Assembly (NCBI GenBank): GCA_047600605.1
Contig: JASGKK010000001.1
Coordinates: forward strand, 496,001-560,000
DNA: 64,000 bases
Direction of reading: 5' to 3'
Source of the DNA: CAYMZZ01 sp047600605
Lineage (GTDB): Bacteria > Bacteroidota > Bacteroidia > Chitinophagales > Chitinophagaceae
Shown here: in pieces, positions 42,687 through 51,285 of the stretch
Layout: each line of letters starts with the position of its first letter
How positions within the stretch are numbered: the first letter of the stretch is position 1
Program-made: the position numbers and the translations under genes
Notes under the pieces: generated by a model
What the model saw: the letters and a program-made list of their open reading frames with translations, nothing else
Database searches by the model: none
What the model was told of the DNA's origin: nothing

Positions 42687-43277
42687 ATGAACCATCTATT
42701 ATTAGTTTTTATCACAGCGAGTTTTTTGTTATTTTCCTGTTCAACTCCTTCAAAAAAAGTACTTCGTTATGCCAAATCGGCAAAGGAGCCATATGCTCCT
42801 GCTTTTGTTGTACTATCGACAGGCGATACACTATCCGGTAATGAATTGAGATTTCGTAAAAAAAATTGGTTCCTGGACGGAAAAGAAATAAGTCCAAGCG
42901 ATGTGCGATCCTTTCAAACTAAGGATGGTTTTTTTGATTTGGGTATTCTAAGGGTCATCAAAGGAAAGATAACCCTGCTTGTAAGTGTCAGTAAGTATTC
43001 TACATCTGAAAGATATCATAACAGTATTACCGGATCATTCCAGTCAAGGATGACAGAGGCAGCAGTGAGCACTTATTATATCCGGAAAAACAGTGGTATG
43101 ATGATAGCTGTTAGTTTGAGTGAGCTGAGAAAAGCTGTACAGGATTGTCCTAAAGCAGCCAGTGCTCTTGAATCAGCATTTGCCGGCTCTTATTCCAAAA
43201 AACACCCGGGATGGGTAACCAACGACTACCCTCGTATTATTAAAGCAGTTGAAGTTTACAACGCGGAATGCAAGTGA
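42687..43277 (+). CDS. Small lipoprotein, function unknown
   Basis: 196 residues. Signal MNHLLLVFITASFLLFSCSTP with a clear lipobox (LFSC, Cys about 18). The mature region begins with TGDTLSGNELRFRKKNWFLDGKEISPSDVRSFQ, a beta-rich pattern often seen in Bacteroidota lipoproteins that sense or bind small ligands, followed by a helical C-terminal part (SLSELRKAVQDCPKAASALESAFAG). No known family is recognised. A GH18-like gene follows 65 bp downstream on the same strand. Confidence 0.75.
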   Translation: MNHLLLVFITASFLLFSCSTPSKKVLRYAKSAKEPYAPAFVVLSTGDTLSGNELRFRKKNWFLDGKEISPSDVRSFQTKDGFFDLGILRVIKGKITLLVSVSKYSTSERYHNSITGSFQSRMTEAAVSTYYIRKNSGMMIAVSLSELRKAVQDCPKAASALESAFAGSYSKKHPGWVTNDYPRIIKAVEVYNAECK

Positions 43278-43342
43278 GTCCACTATTAAATTGAGTCATT
43301 ACTGGAAGATCGTATATCAACCTACACTTTCATACTAAGAGC

Positions 43343-44347
43343 ATGCTGAACAGCTTACGTTACGGAAACGCATACCGGTTATTTACTGGTTTACTTTTTA
43401 TACTCCTGGTTACTATTCAATGCGGGCGCAGTGGCAGTAAAAGCGAGCCAGATAATCCAACAAAAAACTTCCGGATCTGGGGTTACCTGTTCGCTCCCGG
43501 AAGCTGGGAGGAAGCGATGTATCGTACAAGTCCGGCACAACTGACCGATATCAGCCTGGCTTTTATACAGCCGGATGTCAACGGACAGTTTGCCGATAAT
43601 CCTTCTGCTGCTAGTGCTGTAAGTATGGCCAAAAACAATAAGCTGCGGGTTTATTTCAGCATTGGCGGGGGCAGTCCTCCTCCCCACTTCGAGGCATTAA
43701 TGCAACCGGCCCAGCGGGGAACTTTCATCCGCAACCTGGTTGATTTTACTAAAAAGCATGGCTTTGATGGTATAGATGTAGATATTGAAAACTCGCTGAT
43801 CAATGAACACTATGAAGGTTTTGTAAACGAGCTGCATACCGCACTTAAGGCAGCCGGTAAACAAATGACGGCTGCCCTGGCATCCTGGAATGCCGGTAAT
43901 ATCAGCGATCACACATTGGGGTTATTTGACTGTATCCTCGTCATGTCATATGATAAAACAGGTCCGTGGAATCCTGCCAATGCAGGCCCGCACGCACCTT
44001 TATCCATGCTGCAGGATGATTTCATTTACTTTTCGCAGACGCGTAAACTACCTGCTGAAAAATTGCTGATGGGGCTACCTTTCTATGGTTACGGTTTTGG
44101 TCCGGGTACTCCCGAAAGCCTCAGCTACAAAGACATTGTACAGCGTTACGCAGGTGCCGAACAGAAGGACGAAATAACGGTACCCGAAGGCGGCCATATC
44201 TATTATAACGGAGTACCTACCATCCGCAGCAAAGTAGATTATGTGTTGAAAAATAAAGGTGGCGGAGTGATGATCTGGCAGTTGCTGGGCGATGCAGAGG
44301 GGCATAGCTCACTGCTGTACACGATCCGAAAAACGATCGAACCTTAA
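43343..44347 (+). CDS. GH18 family glycoside hydrolase (chitinase/endo-N-acetylglucosaminidase type), putative lipoprotein
   Basis: 334 residues. N-terminal hydrophobic stretch with Cys at the end (LLFILLVTIQCGRSGS), a likely lipobox. The catalytic motif FDGIDVDIEN (DxxDxDxE, about residues 140-147) is complete, so the acid/base Glu is present. The strand LRVYFSIGGGSPPPHF matches the SxGG motif of GH18, and VMSYDKTGPW the later MxYD motif. It probably cuts beta-1,4-GlcNAc bonds in chitin or glycoprotein N-glycans at the cell surface. Its TAA stop shares TTAA with the convergent nudK gene. Confidence 0.92.
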   Translation: MLNSLRYGNAYRLFTGLLFILLVTIQCGRSGSKSEPDNPTKNFRIWGYLFAPGSWEEAMYRTSPAQLTDISLAFIQPDVNGQFADNPSAASAVSMAKNNKLRVYFSIGGGSPPPHFEALMQPAQRGTFIRNLVDFTKKHGFDGIDVDIENSLINEHYEGFVNELHTALKAAGKQMTAALASWNAGNISDHTLGLFDCILVMSYDKTGPWNPANAGPHAPLSMLQDDFIYFSQTRKLPAEKLLMGLPFYGYGFGPGTPESLSYKDIVQRYAGAEQKDEITVPEGGHIYYNGVPTIRSKVDYVLKNKGGGVMIWQLLGDAEGHSSLLYTIRKTIEP

Positions 44348-44928
44348 TTGCTGAACAAGCCATGGAGCTGGGCGTATTGCAATAGCATGATAGTTTTGGC
44401 ATCTTTAATGCCGCCTGTTTTTACCTGCGCAACTGCATCATCGAAATCCAGTTCCAGCACTTCAATATCTTCCTGCTCCTCTTCTACCCCACCACCTGCC
44501 GTGTGTTTCATGGCTGCATCATAGGCCGCTACAAAAAAGTAAAGTATTTCTGTAACTGAACCGGGCGACATATAAGCTTCCATTACTTTGGTGACTTCAT
44601 GTATCACATATCCTGTTTCCTCTTCGGTTTCGCGCCGGATAGCCGCTTCAGGATTGTCCTGGTCCAGTAAACCGGCACAGGCTTCAATGAGCAGACCATC
44701 TGCATTGCCATTAATGAATGTTGGCAGCCTGAATTGACGGGTCAGAATAATCGTACGTTTTTCTTTATTGTAAAGCAGGATCACCGCACCATTACCCCGG
44801 TCGTATGCCTCCCGCGATTGTACCTGGCGGGTGCCGTCTTTCTTTTCGATTTCGTAGGTTACCTTTTTAAGTGTGTACCAGTTATTGGAAAGGATCTCGG
44901 TAGTAAGAAGCTGAATATTTTTAAACAT
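44344..44928 (-). CDS. nudK: GDP-mannose pyrophosphatase NudK-like Nudix hydrolase
   Basis: 194 residues from ATG 44928 (MFKNIQLLTTEILSNNWYTLKKVTYEIEKKDG), matching the NudK start; the frame is open from 44952. DRGNGAVILLYN, ILTRQFRLPTFINGNADGLLIEACAGLLDQDNPEAAIRRETEEETGYV and EAYMSPGSVTEILYFFVAAY all follow E. coli NudK. The Nudix box core RRETEEETG is intact, but the first Glu of GX5E is Asn here (GLLDQDN). NudK hydrolyses GDP-mannose and related nucleotide sugars. It shares a TTAA with the convergent GH18 gene, so both stop codons overlap. Confidence 0.9.
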   Translation of the reverse strand: MFKNIQLLTTEILSNNWYTLKKVTYEIEKKDGTRQVQSREAYDRGNGAVILLYNKEKRTIILTRQFRLPTFINGNADGLLIEACAGLLDQDNPEAAIRRETEEETGYVIHEVTKVMEAYMSPGSVTEILYFFVAAYDAAMKHTAGGGVEEEQEDIEVLELDFDDAVAQVKTGGIKDAKTIMLLQYAQLHGLFSN

Positions 44929-45076
44929 ATTAGTATTGATTACCTGCAACACAAGATAACCGATCGCCGGCAGGATGTCAGGAACATTTTGTAAATGGCA
45001 TATCTATCCTGTGAATAGTTGCATTGCCTGTCTGGCTTTTGCCGGTCAAACTGAAATTTGGTTGTAAATTGGATGA

Positions 45077-45904
45077 ATGAAGTATTGGAAAATACAGCAA
45101 CTGATTGCCACTGCATTCATATTCGTACTGTTGCCTCTTTGCCTGCCTGCGCAGCAGGATAGTTCGCGCCGGGTAATTGCTTTTTTCACCGGTAAAAATG
45201 ACCTGGCTCACATCAGTTTTATAGCCGAAGCCCATCCCTGGCTGACGCGGGAATGCGCGGCTGCAGGACTGCAATACGATACCAGCAGCAACTGGATGGC
45301 AATGACACCTGACCTGCTCCGTCGCTACCGGCTGGTCATATTGCTGGATACCCGTCCTGATCTGCCACAGGCACGGCAGGCACTGGAACAATACATGAAA
45401 AACGGAGGAGCTTTACTGGCATTTCATTTCTCTGCATTTGCACTTACACCATCAGCCTATCCGGACAACTGGTCTTGGTACCATCATGAGTTGCTGGGAG
45501 CAGGTGCCTACAAAGGAAATACCTGGCGGCCCACCCCTGCGATGCTTCGGGTAATAGACAGTACACATCCTGTGACCAGAGGATTGCCTCCCCTGTTTCG
45601 CTCAGCACCCAATGAATGGTATAGCTGGCAGAAGGATCTGCTGAAGCAACCCGATATCCGGATACTACTGGCGGTCGACAGCAGTAGTTTTCCACTGGGC
45701 ACAGGCCCCAAACCACATGAGATCTGGCATCAGGGTTTCTATCCCGTGGTATGGACACACCGGCGCTACAAAATGATTTATATAAATATGGGGCATAACG
45801 ATATGGACTATGAAGGCGGTACCAACCGCACCCTCAGTCATACCTTTGGTGTGGAAGCACAGGATCAGCTGATCAGGCAGGCACTACGCTGGCTGGCTTT
45901 GTAA
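45077..45904 (+). CDS. Secreted ThuA-like domain protein
   Basis: 275 residues with a signal peptide ending near CLPAQQ. The ThuA (trehalose-utilisation-like, class I amidotransferase-fold) domain includes VIAFFTGKNDLAHISFIAEAHPWLTRECAAAG, a Gly-rich turn (MKNGGALLAFHFSAFA) and the later HPVTRGLPPLFRSAPNEWYSWQ and PVVWTHRRYKMIYINMGHNDMDYEGG segments. ThuA-type proteins are common in Bacteroidota sugar loci; the reaction is uncertain. The last 21 bp overlap the convergent HxlR gene. Confidence 0.9.
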   Translation: MKYWKIQQLIATAFIFVLLPLCLPAQQDSSRRVIAFFTGKNDLAHISFIAEAHPWLTRECAAAGLQYDTSSNWMAMTPDLLRRYRLVILLDTRPDLPQARQALEQYMKNGGALLAFHFSAFALTPSAYPDNWSWYHHELLGAGAYKGNTWRPTPAMLRVIDSTHPVTRGLPPLFRSAPNEWYSWQKDLLKQPDIRILLAVDSSSFPLGTGPKPHEIWHQGFYPVVWTHRRYKMIYINMGHNDMDYEGGTNRTLSHTFGVEAQDQLIRQALRWLAL

Positions 45905-46276
45905 CTGTCTTTCTTCGCGCTCCTGTCTTGCCTTGTCAAATACCCGTTGCCGATGCTGGCTGCCCCATTCATGCAAGGCATTGGTAAGCGGAAACAATGT
46001 ATCGCTATAGGCCGTAAGGCTGTATTCAACGGTAACCGGTGTGGTAGAAATAACCTTACGCGTAACCAGGTCATTCAATTCCATTTCCTTCAGTTCCTTA
46101 CTCAATACACGGGGTGTGATATCTTCCACACGGCGCTGTAATTCCTTAAACCGGCGTGGACCTTCCTGCAGGCTTACAATGATCGGCAGTTTCCATTTTC
46201 CGCCCAGCACATACAAAGCATCTTTTACAGCTACCATGGCGGCAGAGCAGGATTCCGTTGTGCGCTTTTCTAGCAT
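45884..46276 (-). CDS. HxlR family transcriptional regulator
   Basis: 130 residues, the HxlR size. After a Cys near the N-terminus (TESCSAAMVAVKDALYVLGGKWKLPIIVSL) comes the winged helix (GPRRFKELQRRVEDITPRVLSKELKEMELNDLVTRKVI). HxlR proteins often sense aldehydes or oxidants through that Cys and control a divergent oxidoreductase. Here the divergent neighbour is an LLM flavin monooxygenase with 221 bp between starts, and a possible operator lies there. Confidence 0.94.
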   Translation of the reverse strand: MLEKRTTESCSAAMVAVKDALYVLGGKWKLPIIVSLQEGPRRFKELQRRVEDITPRVLSKELKEMELNDLVTRKVISTTPVTVEYSLTAYSDTLFPLTNALHEWGSQHRQRVFDKARQEREERQLQSQPA

Positions 46277-46297
46277 TGGTTATTATTATTTGGGGGT

Positions 46298-46323
46298 GGT
46301 ATACAAAAGGATACTACTATACC
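46298..46323. promoter_or_regulatory. Candidate HxlR operator
   Basis: GGTATA (46298-46303) and TATACC (46318-46323) form a dyad with 14 bp between, inside the HxlR/LLM divergent spacer and 22 bp from the HxlR start. Position suggests autoregulation; support is sequence only. Confidence 0.4.
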
Positions 46324-46497
46324 AAAGAGCATTACTATTAAAAGAATAGCAGCAGCCTTGTGATAGTAACAGCACAATACTGGTATTGTTCGCGACGAAT
46401 ACCTGATGAACTTTCCCGGCTGCATCCTGTTATAGGATACCGGCTGCTCATTACCTTTATGAATCATTTTTAACCGCAGCACTTACAATCAATTATC

Positions 46498-47556
46498 ATG
46501 GAATTAGGGATTTACAGTTTTGGAGAAATGGGAGTTGATCCGGTTTCCGGTCAACAGATCAGTGGTGAGCAGCGCATGCAGCAGTTGCTCGAAGAAATAA
46601 AACTTACCGAGCAGGTGGGGCTTGATGTATATGCAATTGGCGAGCACCACCGGCGTGATTACCTGGTGTCGGCTCCTGCAGTAGTGCTGGCAGCCGCAGC
46701 TGCGCAAACAGAAAGGATACGTTTATCCAGTGCTGTGACTGTACTTAGTTCAGATGATCCCGTGCGGGTATTTCAGCAGTTTGCCACCCTTGATCTGATT
46801 TCGAAAGGCCGGGCCGAAATTATGGCTGGCCGTGGTTCCTTTATTGAATCATTTCCGTTGTTTGGTTATAACCTCGATGACTATGATGCTTTGTTTGCAG
46901 AGAAACTGGAGTTATTGCTGGAGATCAGCAAACAGGAAATCGTAAACTGGAAAGGTGAATTTCGGGCACCGATCCGTAATCAATCCGTATATCCCCGCCC
47001 TCTGCAGGCACAGCTTCCCGTATGGGTGGCCATTGGTGGTACTCCGGAATCGGTGATCCGTGCGGGCAAACTTGGTCTTCCGATGGCACTGGCTATCATT
47101 GGCGGTATGCCTGCCCGTTTTGCTGGGCTTACCGATCTGTATAAAAAAACATATGCAGCAGCCGGGCATACTCATCCCTGGCAGTTGGGCATCAATGGTC
47201 ATGTATATGTAGCAGATAAGTCGCAGCAGGCTGCGGATGAATTTTATCCTTCATATGCTGAAGTGATGAGTCGCATTGGTCGTGAACGCGGCTGGCCTGC
47301 GCTTAACCGTGAACAGTACGAGGCCATGCGCTCTCCCAAAGCCTCACTCATGGTGGGAAGTCCGCAAGAAGTGATTGACAAAATGCTTTATCAGTATGAA
47401 TTGTTTGGCAATACGCGTTTTATGGCGCAAATGACCGTGGGTCCTATTGCGCATAAGCAGGTATTGCGTTCAATTGAGCTGTTTGGCACCAAAGTGGCAC
47501 CCGTGGTGCGGCAGCATGTAGCGGCTAAAGAAGGGACAACGGCTGAGCAATCGTAA
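46498..47556 (+). CDS. LLM class flavin-dependent oxidoreductase (Atu2307/SP_0267-like)
   Basis: 352 residues of the luciferase-like TIM barrel. It begins MELGIYSFGEMGVDP; the AIGEHHRRDYLVSAPAVVLAAAAAQTERIRLSSAVTVLSSDDPVRVFQQFATLDLISKGRAEIMAGRGSF stretch is the hallmark of this family. The PVWVAIGGTPESVIRAGKLGLPMALAIIGG segment is typical of the flavin site. It likely oxidises a small organic substrate using reduced flavin. Divergence from an HxlR regulator suggests it is induced by its substrate or by a reactive aldehyde. Confidence 0.92.
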   Translation: MELGIYSFGEMGVDPVSGQQISGEQRMQQLLEEIKLTEQVGLDVYAIGEHHRRDYLVSAPAVVLAAAAAQTERIRLSSAVTVLSSDDPVRVFQQFATLDLISKGRAEIMAGRGSFIESFPLFGYNLDDYDALFAEKLELLLEISKQEIVNWKGEFRAPIRNQSVYPRPLQAQLPVWVAIGGTPESVIRAGKLGLPMALAIIGGMPARFAGLTDLYKKTYAAAGHTHPWQLGINGHVYVADKSQQAADEFYPSYAEVMSRIGRERGWPALNREQYEAMRSPKASLMVGSPQEVIDKMLYQYELFGNTRFMAQMTVGPIAHKQVLRSIELFGTKVAPVVRQHVAAKEGTTAEQS

Positions 47557-47630
47557 AAAATACAGGTATTTCTCCTTAGTATCCCCGTGCAGATTGTGCT
47601 AGTTTAGCGGGAACTATTAATGCCAGTATC

Positions 47631-49238
47631 TTGAAAAAAGCCATCCTGCTTCTTAGCCTTTTGCTAAGCGGTTTTGCCTTATGGGCACAACTGCTGGCTG
47701 ATACCACTTCACCCTTAAAAGAGCAAAAAGATAATGTAATACGCAGAGGAACGGTCATTAAGATCGAAAACCTGGGCTTCAATGTAAATTCCGAATTTGC
47801 CGAACTGCGGCCAACGGTATCTGCCGATGGCAACCTGCTTTTTTTCATTTGCGAAAATCATCCTTACAATACACACTACAGGGGTATCCGCAACTCGCAG
47901 GATATCTGGTTTTCAGAACGCGACAGTGCAGGCAACTGGGGTGAGGCCCGACACCTCGGATATCCGCTCAACACTTATTATTATAATGCCGTGTACTGGG
48001 TCTCACCCGATAATAACCGTATTCTCATTCGTAATGCATTTGTAAACGGCGATTATGTGGGCAATGGGGTGAGCATGAGTTACCGCACCCGCAATGGAGG
48101 CTGGAGCAAACCGGAAATGCTGCATATAAAAAATTACCCCATGTATGATCGTGGCCGTCAGAATGGCGCCACCATGGCACACGATGGTCAGACACTGCTG
48201 CTGTACATGTCAGAAGAAAAAGGCAGTTACAACAACGATCTGTATGTATGTTTTCTGCAGGCAGACGGCAGTTGGTCTGAACCCAAAAGTCTGGGTAAAA
48301 AAATAAACCTGAAGGAATTTAATGAAATGACCCCCTACCTCGCTGCAGATGGTGAAACTCTTTATTTCAGCAGCGACCGGACCGGTGGTGTTGGCGACAA
48401 CGATATCTGGATGGCAAAACGCCTCGACGACACCTGGCAGAAATGGAGCGATCCGCAAAATCTCGGTGAGCCTATCAATACCACCGACTGGGATGCATTC
48501 TTTACGCTTGATGCAGGAGGAGAATATGCCTATATGACCACCAGCCTCAACACATTTGGCGAAAGCGATATTGTACGTGTAAAACTGCTGGAAAAAGAAC
48601 GCCCCAATCCGGTTGTAATCGTCACCGGCAATGTATACGATGCCAAGACCAAAAAACCGCTGAGTGCCTCACTGGTCTATCAGACCCTGCCGTCGGGATC
48701 AGAGGCGGGCAACGGTGTATCCAGTCCGGATGATGGCGCTTTCAAGATCGTGCTGCCTTATGATAAGAATTACCTGATACGCGCCACAGCCGATCATTAT
48801 TTTGCACAATCCGAAAATCTGAAACTGGATTCGCTGGCGAAAGCAGGGTTTAAAGAAGTACATAAAGATCTTTACCTCATGCCCATCGAGATTGGCCAGG
48901 TCGTACGCCTCAATAATGTTTTCTTCGACTACGATAAATGGAACCTGCGTCCTGAATCATTCGTAGAACTGGATCGTGTAGTGAAATTATTAAAGGAAAA
49001 TCCGGCTATTGTTATTGAGATGAGTGCCCATACCGACAGCCGTGGCTCGGATGAATACAATTTCACCCTGAGCGACAACCGGGCACGCTCCGTAATGGAA
49101 TACATTTTATCAAAAGGTATTACCCCCGATCGCATTACGTCAAAAGGCTATGGTGAAACGAAGCCTGTGATGCCGAATGATTCGGAGCTCAACATGCAGT
49201 TGAACAGACGGGTGGAGTTTACAATTATGAAAAACTAA
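47631..49238 (+). CDS. OmpA family protein with PD40 beta-propeller repeats (TTG start)
   Basis: 535 residues. No ATG is in frame near the 5' end; TTG 47631 gives signal peptide MKKAILLLSLLLSGFALWAQ and is preferred. PD40-like propeller blades follow: LRPTVSADGNLLFFI, TMAHDGQTLLLYMSEE, TPYLAADGETLYFSSDRTGG and FFTLDAGGEYAYMTTS. A carboxypeptidase-regulatory-like beta sandwich lies at about 330-400 (VTGNVYDAKTKKPLSASLVYQTLPSG). The C-terminal OmpA domain (NNVFFDYDKWNLRPESFVELDRVV ... SAHTDSRGSDEYNFTLSDNRARSV) binds peptidoglycan. This layout is common in Bacteroidota envelope and T9SS-linked proteins. Confidence 0.93.
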   Translation: MKKAILLLSLLLSGFALWAQLLADTTSPLKEQKDNVIRRGTVIKIENLGFNVNSEFAELRPTVSADGNLLFFICENHPYNTHYRGIRNSQDIWFSERDSAGNWGEARHLGYPLNTYYYNAVYWVSPDNNRILIRNAFVNGDYVGNGVSMSYRTRNGGWSKPEMLHIKNYPMYDRGRQNGATMAHDGQTLLLYMSEEKGSYNNDLYVCFLQADGSWSEPKSLGKKINLKEFNEMTPYLAADGETLYFSSDRTGGVGDNDIWMAKRLDDTWQKWSDPQNLGEPINTTDWDAFFTLDAGGEYAYMTTSLNTFGESDIVRVKLLEKERPNPVVIVTGNVYDAKTKKPLSASLVYQTLPSGSEAGNGVSSPDDGAFKIVLPYDKNYLIRATADHYFAQSENLKLDSLAKAGFKEVHKDLYLMPIEIGQVVRLNNVFFDYDKWNLRPESFVELDRVVKLLKENPAIVIEMSAHTDSRGSDEYNFTLSDNRARSVMEYILSKGITPDRITSKGYGETKPVMPNDSELNMQLNRRVEFTIMKN

Positions 49239-49272
49239 CCAGCCACCTATATTTGCGGCATAAATAAGCGGA

Positions 49273-49725
49273 ATGATCAAAACAATTGAACTGGCCCCTT
49301 ACCGGCGCTGGTTTCGTACCACTTTATCCATTGCCATATTACTCATTGCCACAAGCATAGTACTGGTATGGATGCAGATCAGGCCGGTGCTTGAGCCTTC
49401 TTCTGCAAAGCTGATCCGTAATTTATTGTGGTATGGACCGCTGTTTCTGGCCCTTGCTTTTACCTTTTATCTCCAGAAGCAGCGCCAGGTCATGGTGAAT
49501 ATTGCCGATTTTGAAGCCCGGAAAAATTTTCATCAGTCCCTTTTCCGCAAAAGACTTTACTGGTGTATCATCAGTACATCACTGGCTTGTATCCTGTACT
49601 GGGTACTGGCACAGTCATTCTACCTGTATATTTCCCTGTTTGAGATTGTAGGTGTATTGCTGAGCTTTCCTCACCCGTTTATTTTCAGGCGGGAGCTGCA
49701 GGATCCCGAGATCGTATTTATATAA
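49273..49725 (+). CDS. Small integral membrane protein, function unknown
   Basis: 150 residues with about four membrane segments (LSIAILLIATSIVLVWM, LWYGPLFLALAFTFYL, YWCIISTSLACILYWVLA, FYLYISLFEIVGVLLSF). Charged loops and a basic N-terminus (APYRRWFRTT) suggest inner-membrane insertion. It lies 34 bp downstream of the OmpA-PD40 gene and is probably co-transcribed. No family is recognised. Confidence 0.7.
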   Translation: MIKTIELAPYRRWFRTTLSIAILLIATSIVLVWMQIRPVLEPSSAKLIRNLLWYGPLFLALAFTFYLQKQRQVMVNIADFEARKNFHQSLFRKRLYWCIISTSLACILYWVLAQSFYLYISLFEIVGVLLSFPHPFIFRRELQDPEIVFI

Positions 49726-49726
49726 A

Positions 49727-49757
49727 ATCCTGGCCCCGCCAGGGCGGGACACAGGAT
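49727..49757. repeat. Nested GC hairpin
   Basis: Outer arms ATCCTG (49727-49732) and CAGGAT (49752-49757) enclose CCCGCC/GGCGGG (49735-49740, 49743-49748). It lies just after the small membrane protein stop and before the convergent gene, and resembles the half-site of the palindrome at 24748. It may act as a terminator, though no T run follows. Confidence 0.55.
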
Positions 49758-49780
49758 ATACCCCTTGTTGTACACAACAT

Positions 49781-50410
49781 TTAGAAACGGCCAAACTTCA
49801 TGGTGATATTGTAGCTGGCCGCACGAAGGTCTTTATCTTTCATACCAATACCATCGCTGCCAAAAGTGGCGCGGTAAGATACACCGGGACTCAGACGCAT
49901 CCATTTAAACAGGTTCATTTCCAGTTGCACGCCTGGTTCAGCCACTACAAACCAGTTTTCGTCACGCACATCCTCATAATCCCTGTCGTGAAAGCTATTG
50001 CGGGAGTATTGCAGTGTAAAACCAGCACCAGACATCAGTTGAAATACCAGGTGCACAGGCTTATTGGAGCCCAGTACGTATTCGGTCATTAACCCAAACT
50101 GTCCATACTGCCAGGTTTGATTATGATCAGGATCTACAGCGAGTGAAGCGGGAACACGCAGGTTGTTGGTAGTGGCTGACATGGCCAGTCCCAGCATGAC
50201 TTTCTGGTTGATAAACCATCCGCCATATAATCCCGCTACGTTGGCATATTTTCCCCGGATAGTTGTAAAGGAATTGGTAGCGGCACCATACCCACCGGAG
50301 CGACGGATATCATTTTTGAAAATAGTATTTACTTTTCCTGACTGCGCCATGGCTCCGGATGCCAGTAAGAATATAGCCAGTCCTGTCACGATGAGTTTGC
50401 ACTGTTTCAT
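49781..50410 (-). CDS. Putative outer-membrane beta-barrel protein
   Basis: ATG 50410 gives signal peptide MKQCKLIVTGLAIFLLASGAMAQ and 209 residues; the longer frame to 50443 adds MLTDKINNRFT. The mature part is a run of alternating hydrophobic/polar strands ending in Phe (YANVAGLYGGWFINQKVMLGLAMSATTNN ... SYNITMKFGRF), as in small outer-membrane barrels of Bacteroidota (eight-stranded type by length). Function unknown. Confidence 0.8.
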   Translation of the reverse strand: MKQCKLIVTGLAIFLLASGAMAQSGKVNTIFKNDIRRSGGYGAATNSFTTIRGKYANVAGLYGGWFINQKVMLGLAMSATTNNLRVPASLAVDPDHNQTWQYGQFGLMTEYVLGSNKPVHLVFQLMSGAGFTLQYSRNSFHDRDYEDVRDENWFVVAEPGVQLEMNLFKWMRLSPGVSYRATFGSDGIGMKDKDLRAASYNITMKFGRF

Positions 50411-50553
50411 GGTAAATCTGTTGTTTATTTTATCTGTTAACAACCAGGCAGGCTTTTACCCCTACGCCGGATAATTTTTTATGAAAAAAAGTGCAGGACA
50501 GGCTACCCGGTTTTTTCTGTAACTTTCCTGTTTGACCCTTAAAAACAAGCTAC

Positions 50554-51108
50554 ATGCAAAAGGATTTTAAACAGCTTAGGGAAAAAGTGGTTACCTACCA
50601 GGAGGTGCTTGCCAATACCCAACGCTACCGGCAGGAATGGAAAGACCATACACGTGATTTTATCAGAACCTCGCTTGGCCAGATCGTAGACGAAACCGGC
50701 CTGCGCGCGCGGATTACAGAACGCAACCAGATTGAGAACCTGGAAGCGGTGGTGCTGGATCTGGGACGCAGCAGCAGCGGCCTGTCCGAAAACCTGGAAA
50801 ACACAGACCTGAAACATACCATGGTCAAGAATAATGGTTCACTTATTTATCAGCAATTGTTCAATGGTAAGATCATGGTGATGCTGACCAATCCCTATAT
50901 CGAAGGATATGGTGAGCCCAAACCAGCACGCAGCCTGGAGATCGTGCGCCCCGAAGAGATCACTCCTACCCTTATCTATGCACATGCCGAACAATTGCTG
51001 AATGATCTGATAGAATGGGAAGATTTTGACGACGATGATCATGGCCGTAAACCGGCATTTCAGCCAATTGGATTTCAGCATTCGCTGGGAAATGGAGAAA
51101 ACAGGTGA
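50554..51108 (+). CDS. Cytoplasmic protein, function unknown
   Basis: 184 residues, no signal peptide or membrane segment. It begins with helices (MQKDFKQLREKVVTYQEVLANTQRYRQEWKDHTRDFIRTSLGQIVDET), then a compact domain with LENLEAVVLDLGRSSSGLSEN-like text, and ends with an acidic stretch (EWEDFDDDDHGR). I do not recognise the family. The TGA stop is directly followed by the left arm of mirrored-word element E. Confidence 0.75.
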   Translation: MQKDFKQLREKVVTYQEVLANTQRYRQEWKDHTRDFIRTSLGQIVDETGLRARITERNQIENLEAVVLDLGRSSSGLSENLENTDLKHTMVKNNGSLIYQQLFNGKIMVMLTNPYIEGYGEPKPARSLEIVRPEEITPTLIYAHAEQLLNDLIEWEDFDDDDHGRKPAFQPIGFQHSLGNGENR

Positions 51109-51261
51109 GCTAATATGCTAATGGGTTAATGTGCTAATTTCAGTCAGGTTGGTTGTCTAAAGAGTTATTCTATTATTATAGAACTCCGATCACGAAGTAT
51201 TGATTCAATAATTTGTTTTCCCAAACAGATTATTAGCACATTAACCCATTAGCATATTAGC
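51109..51261. repeat. Mirrored octamer-word element E (GYTAATNN)
   Basis: Left arm 51109-51138 starts at the base after a stop codon and runs in 8-bp register: GCTAAT+AT, GCTAAT+GG, GTTAAT+GT, GCTAAT. The right arm 51232-51261 is its perfect 30-bp reverse complement, with a 93-bp loop. It fills the gap between two genes read in the same direction. The core differs from elements A-D. Confidence 0.9.
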
Positions 51262-51285
51262 ACATTATAAACCAAACCTTTAATT

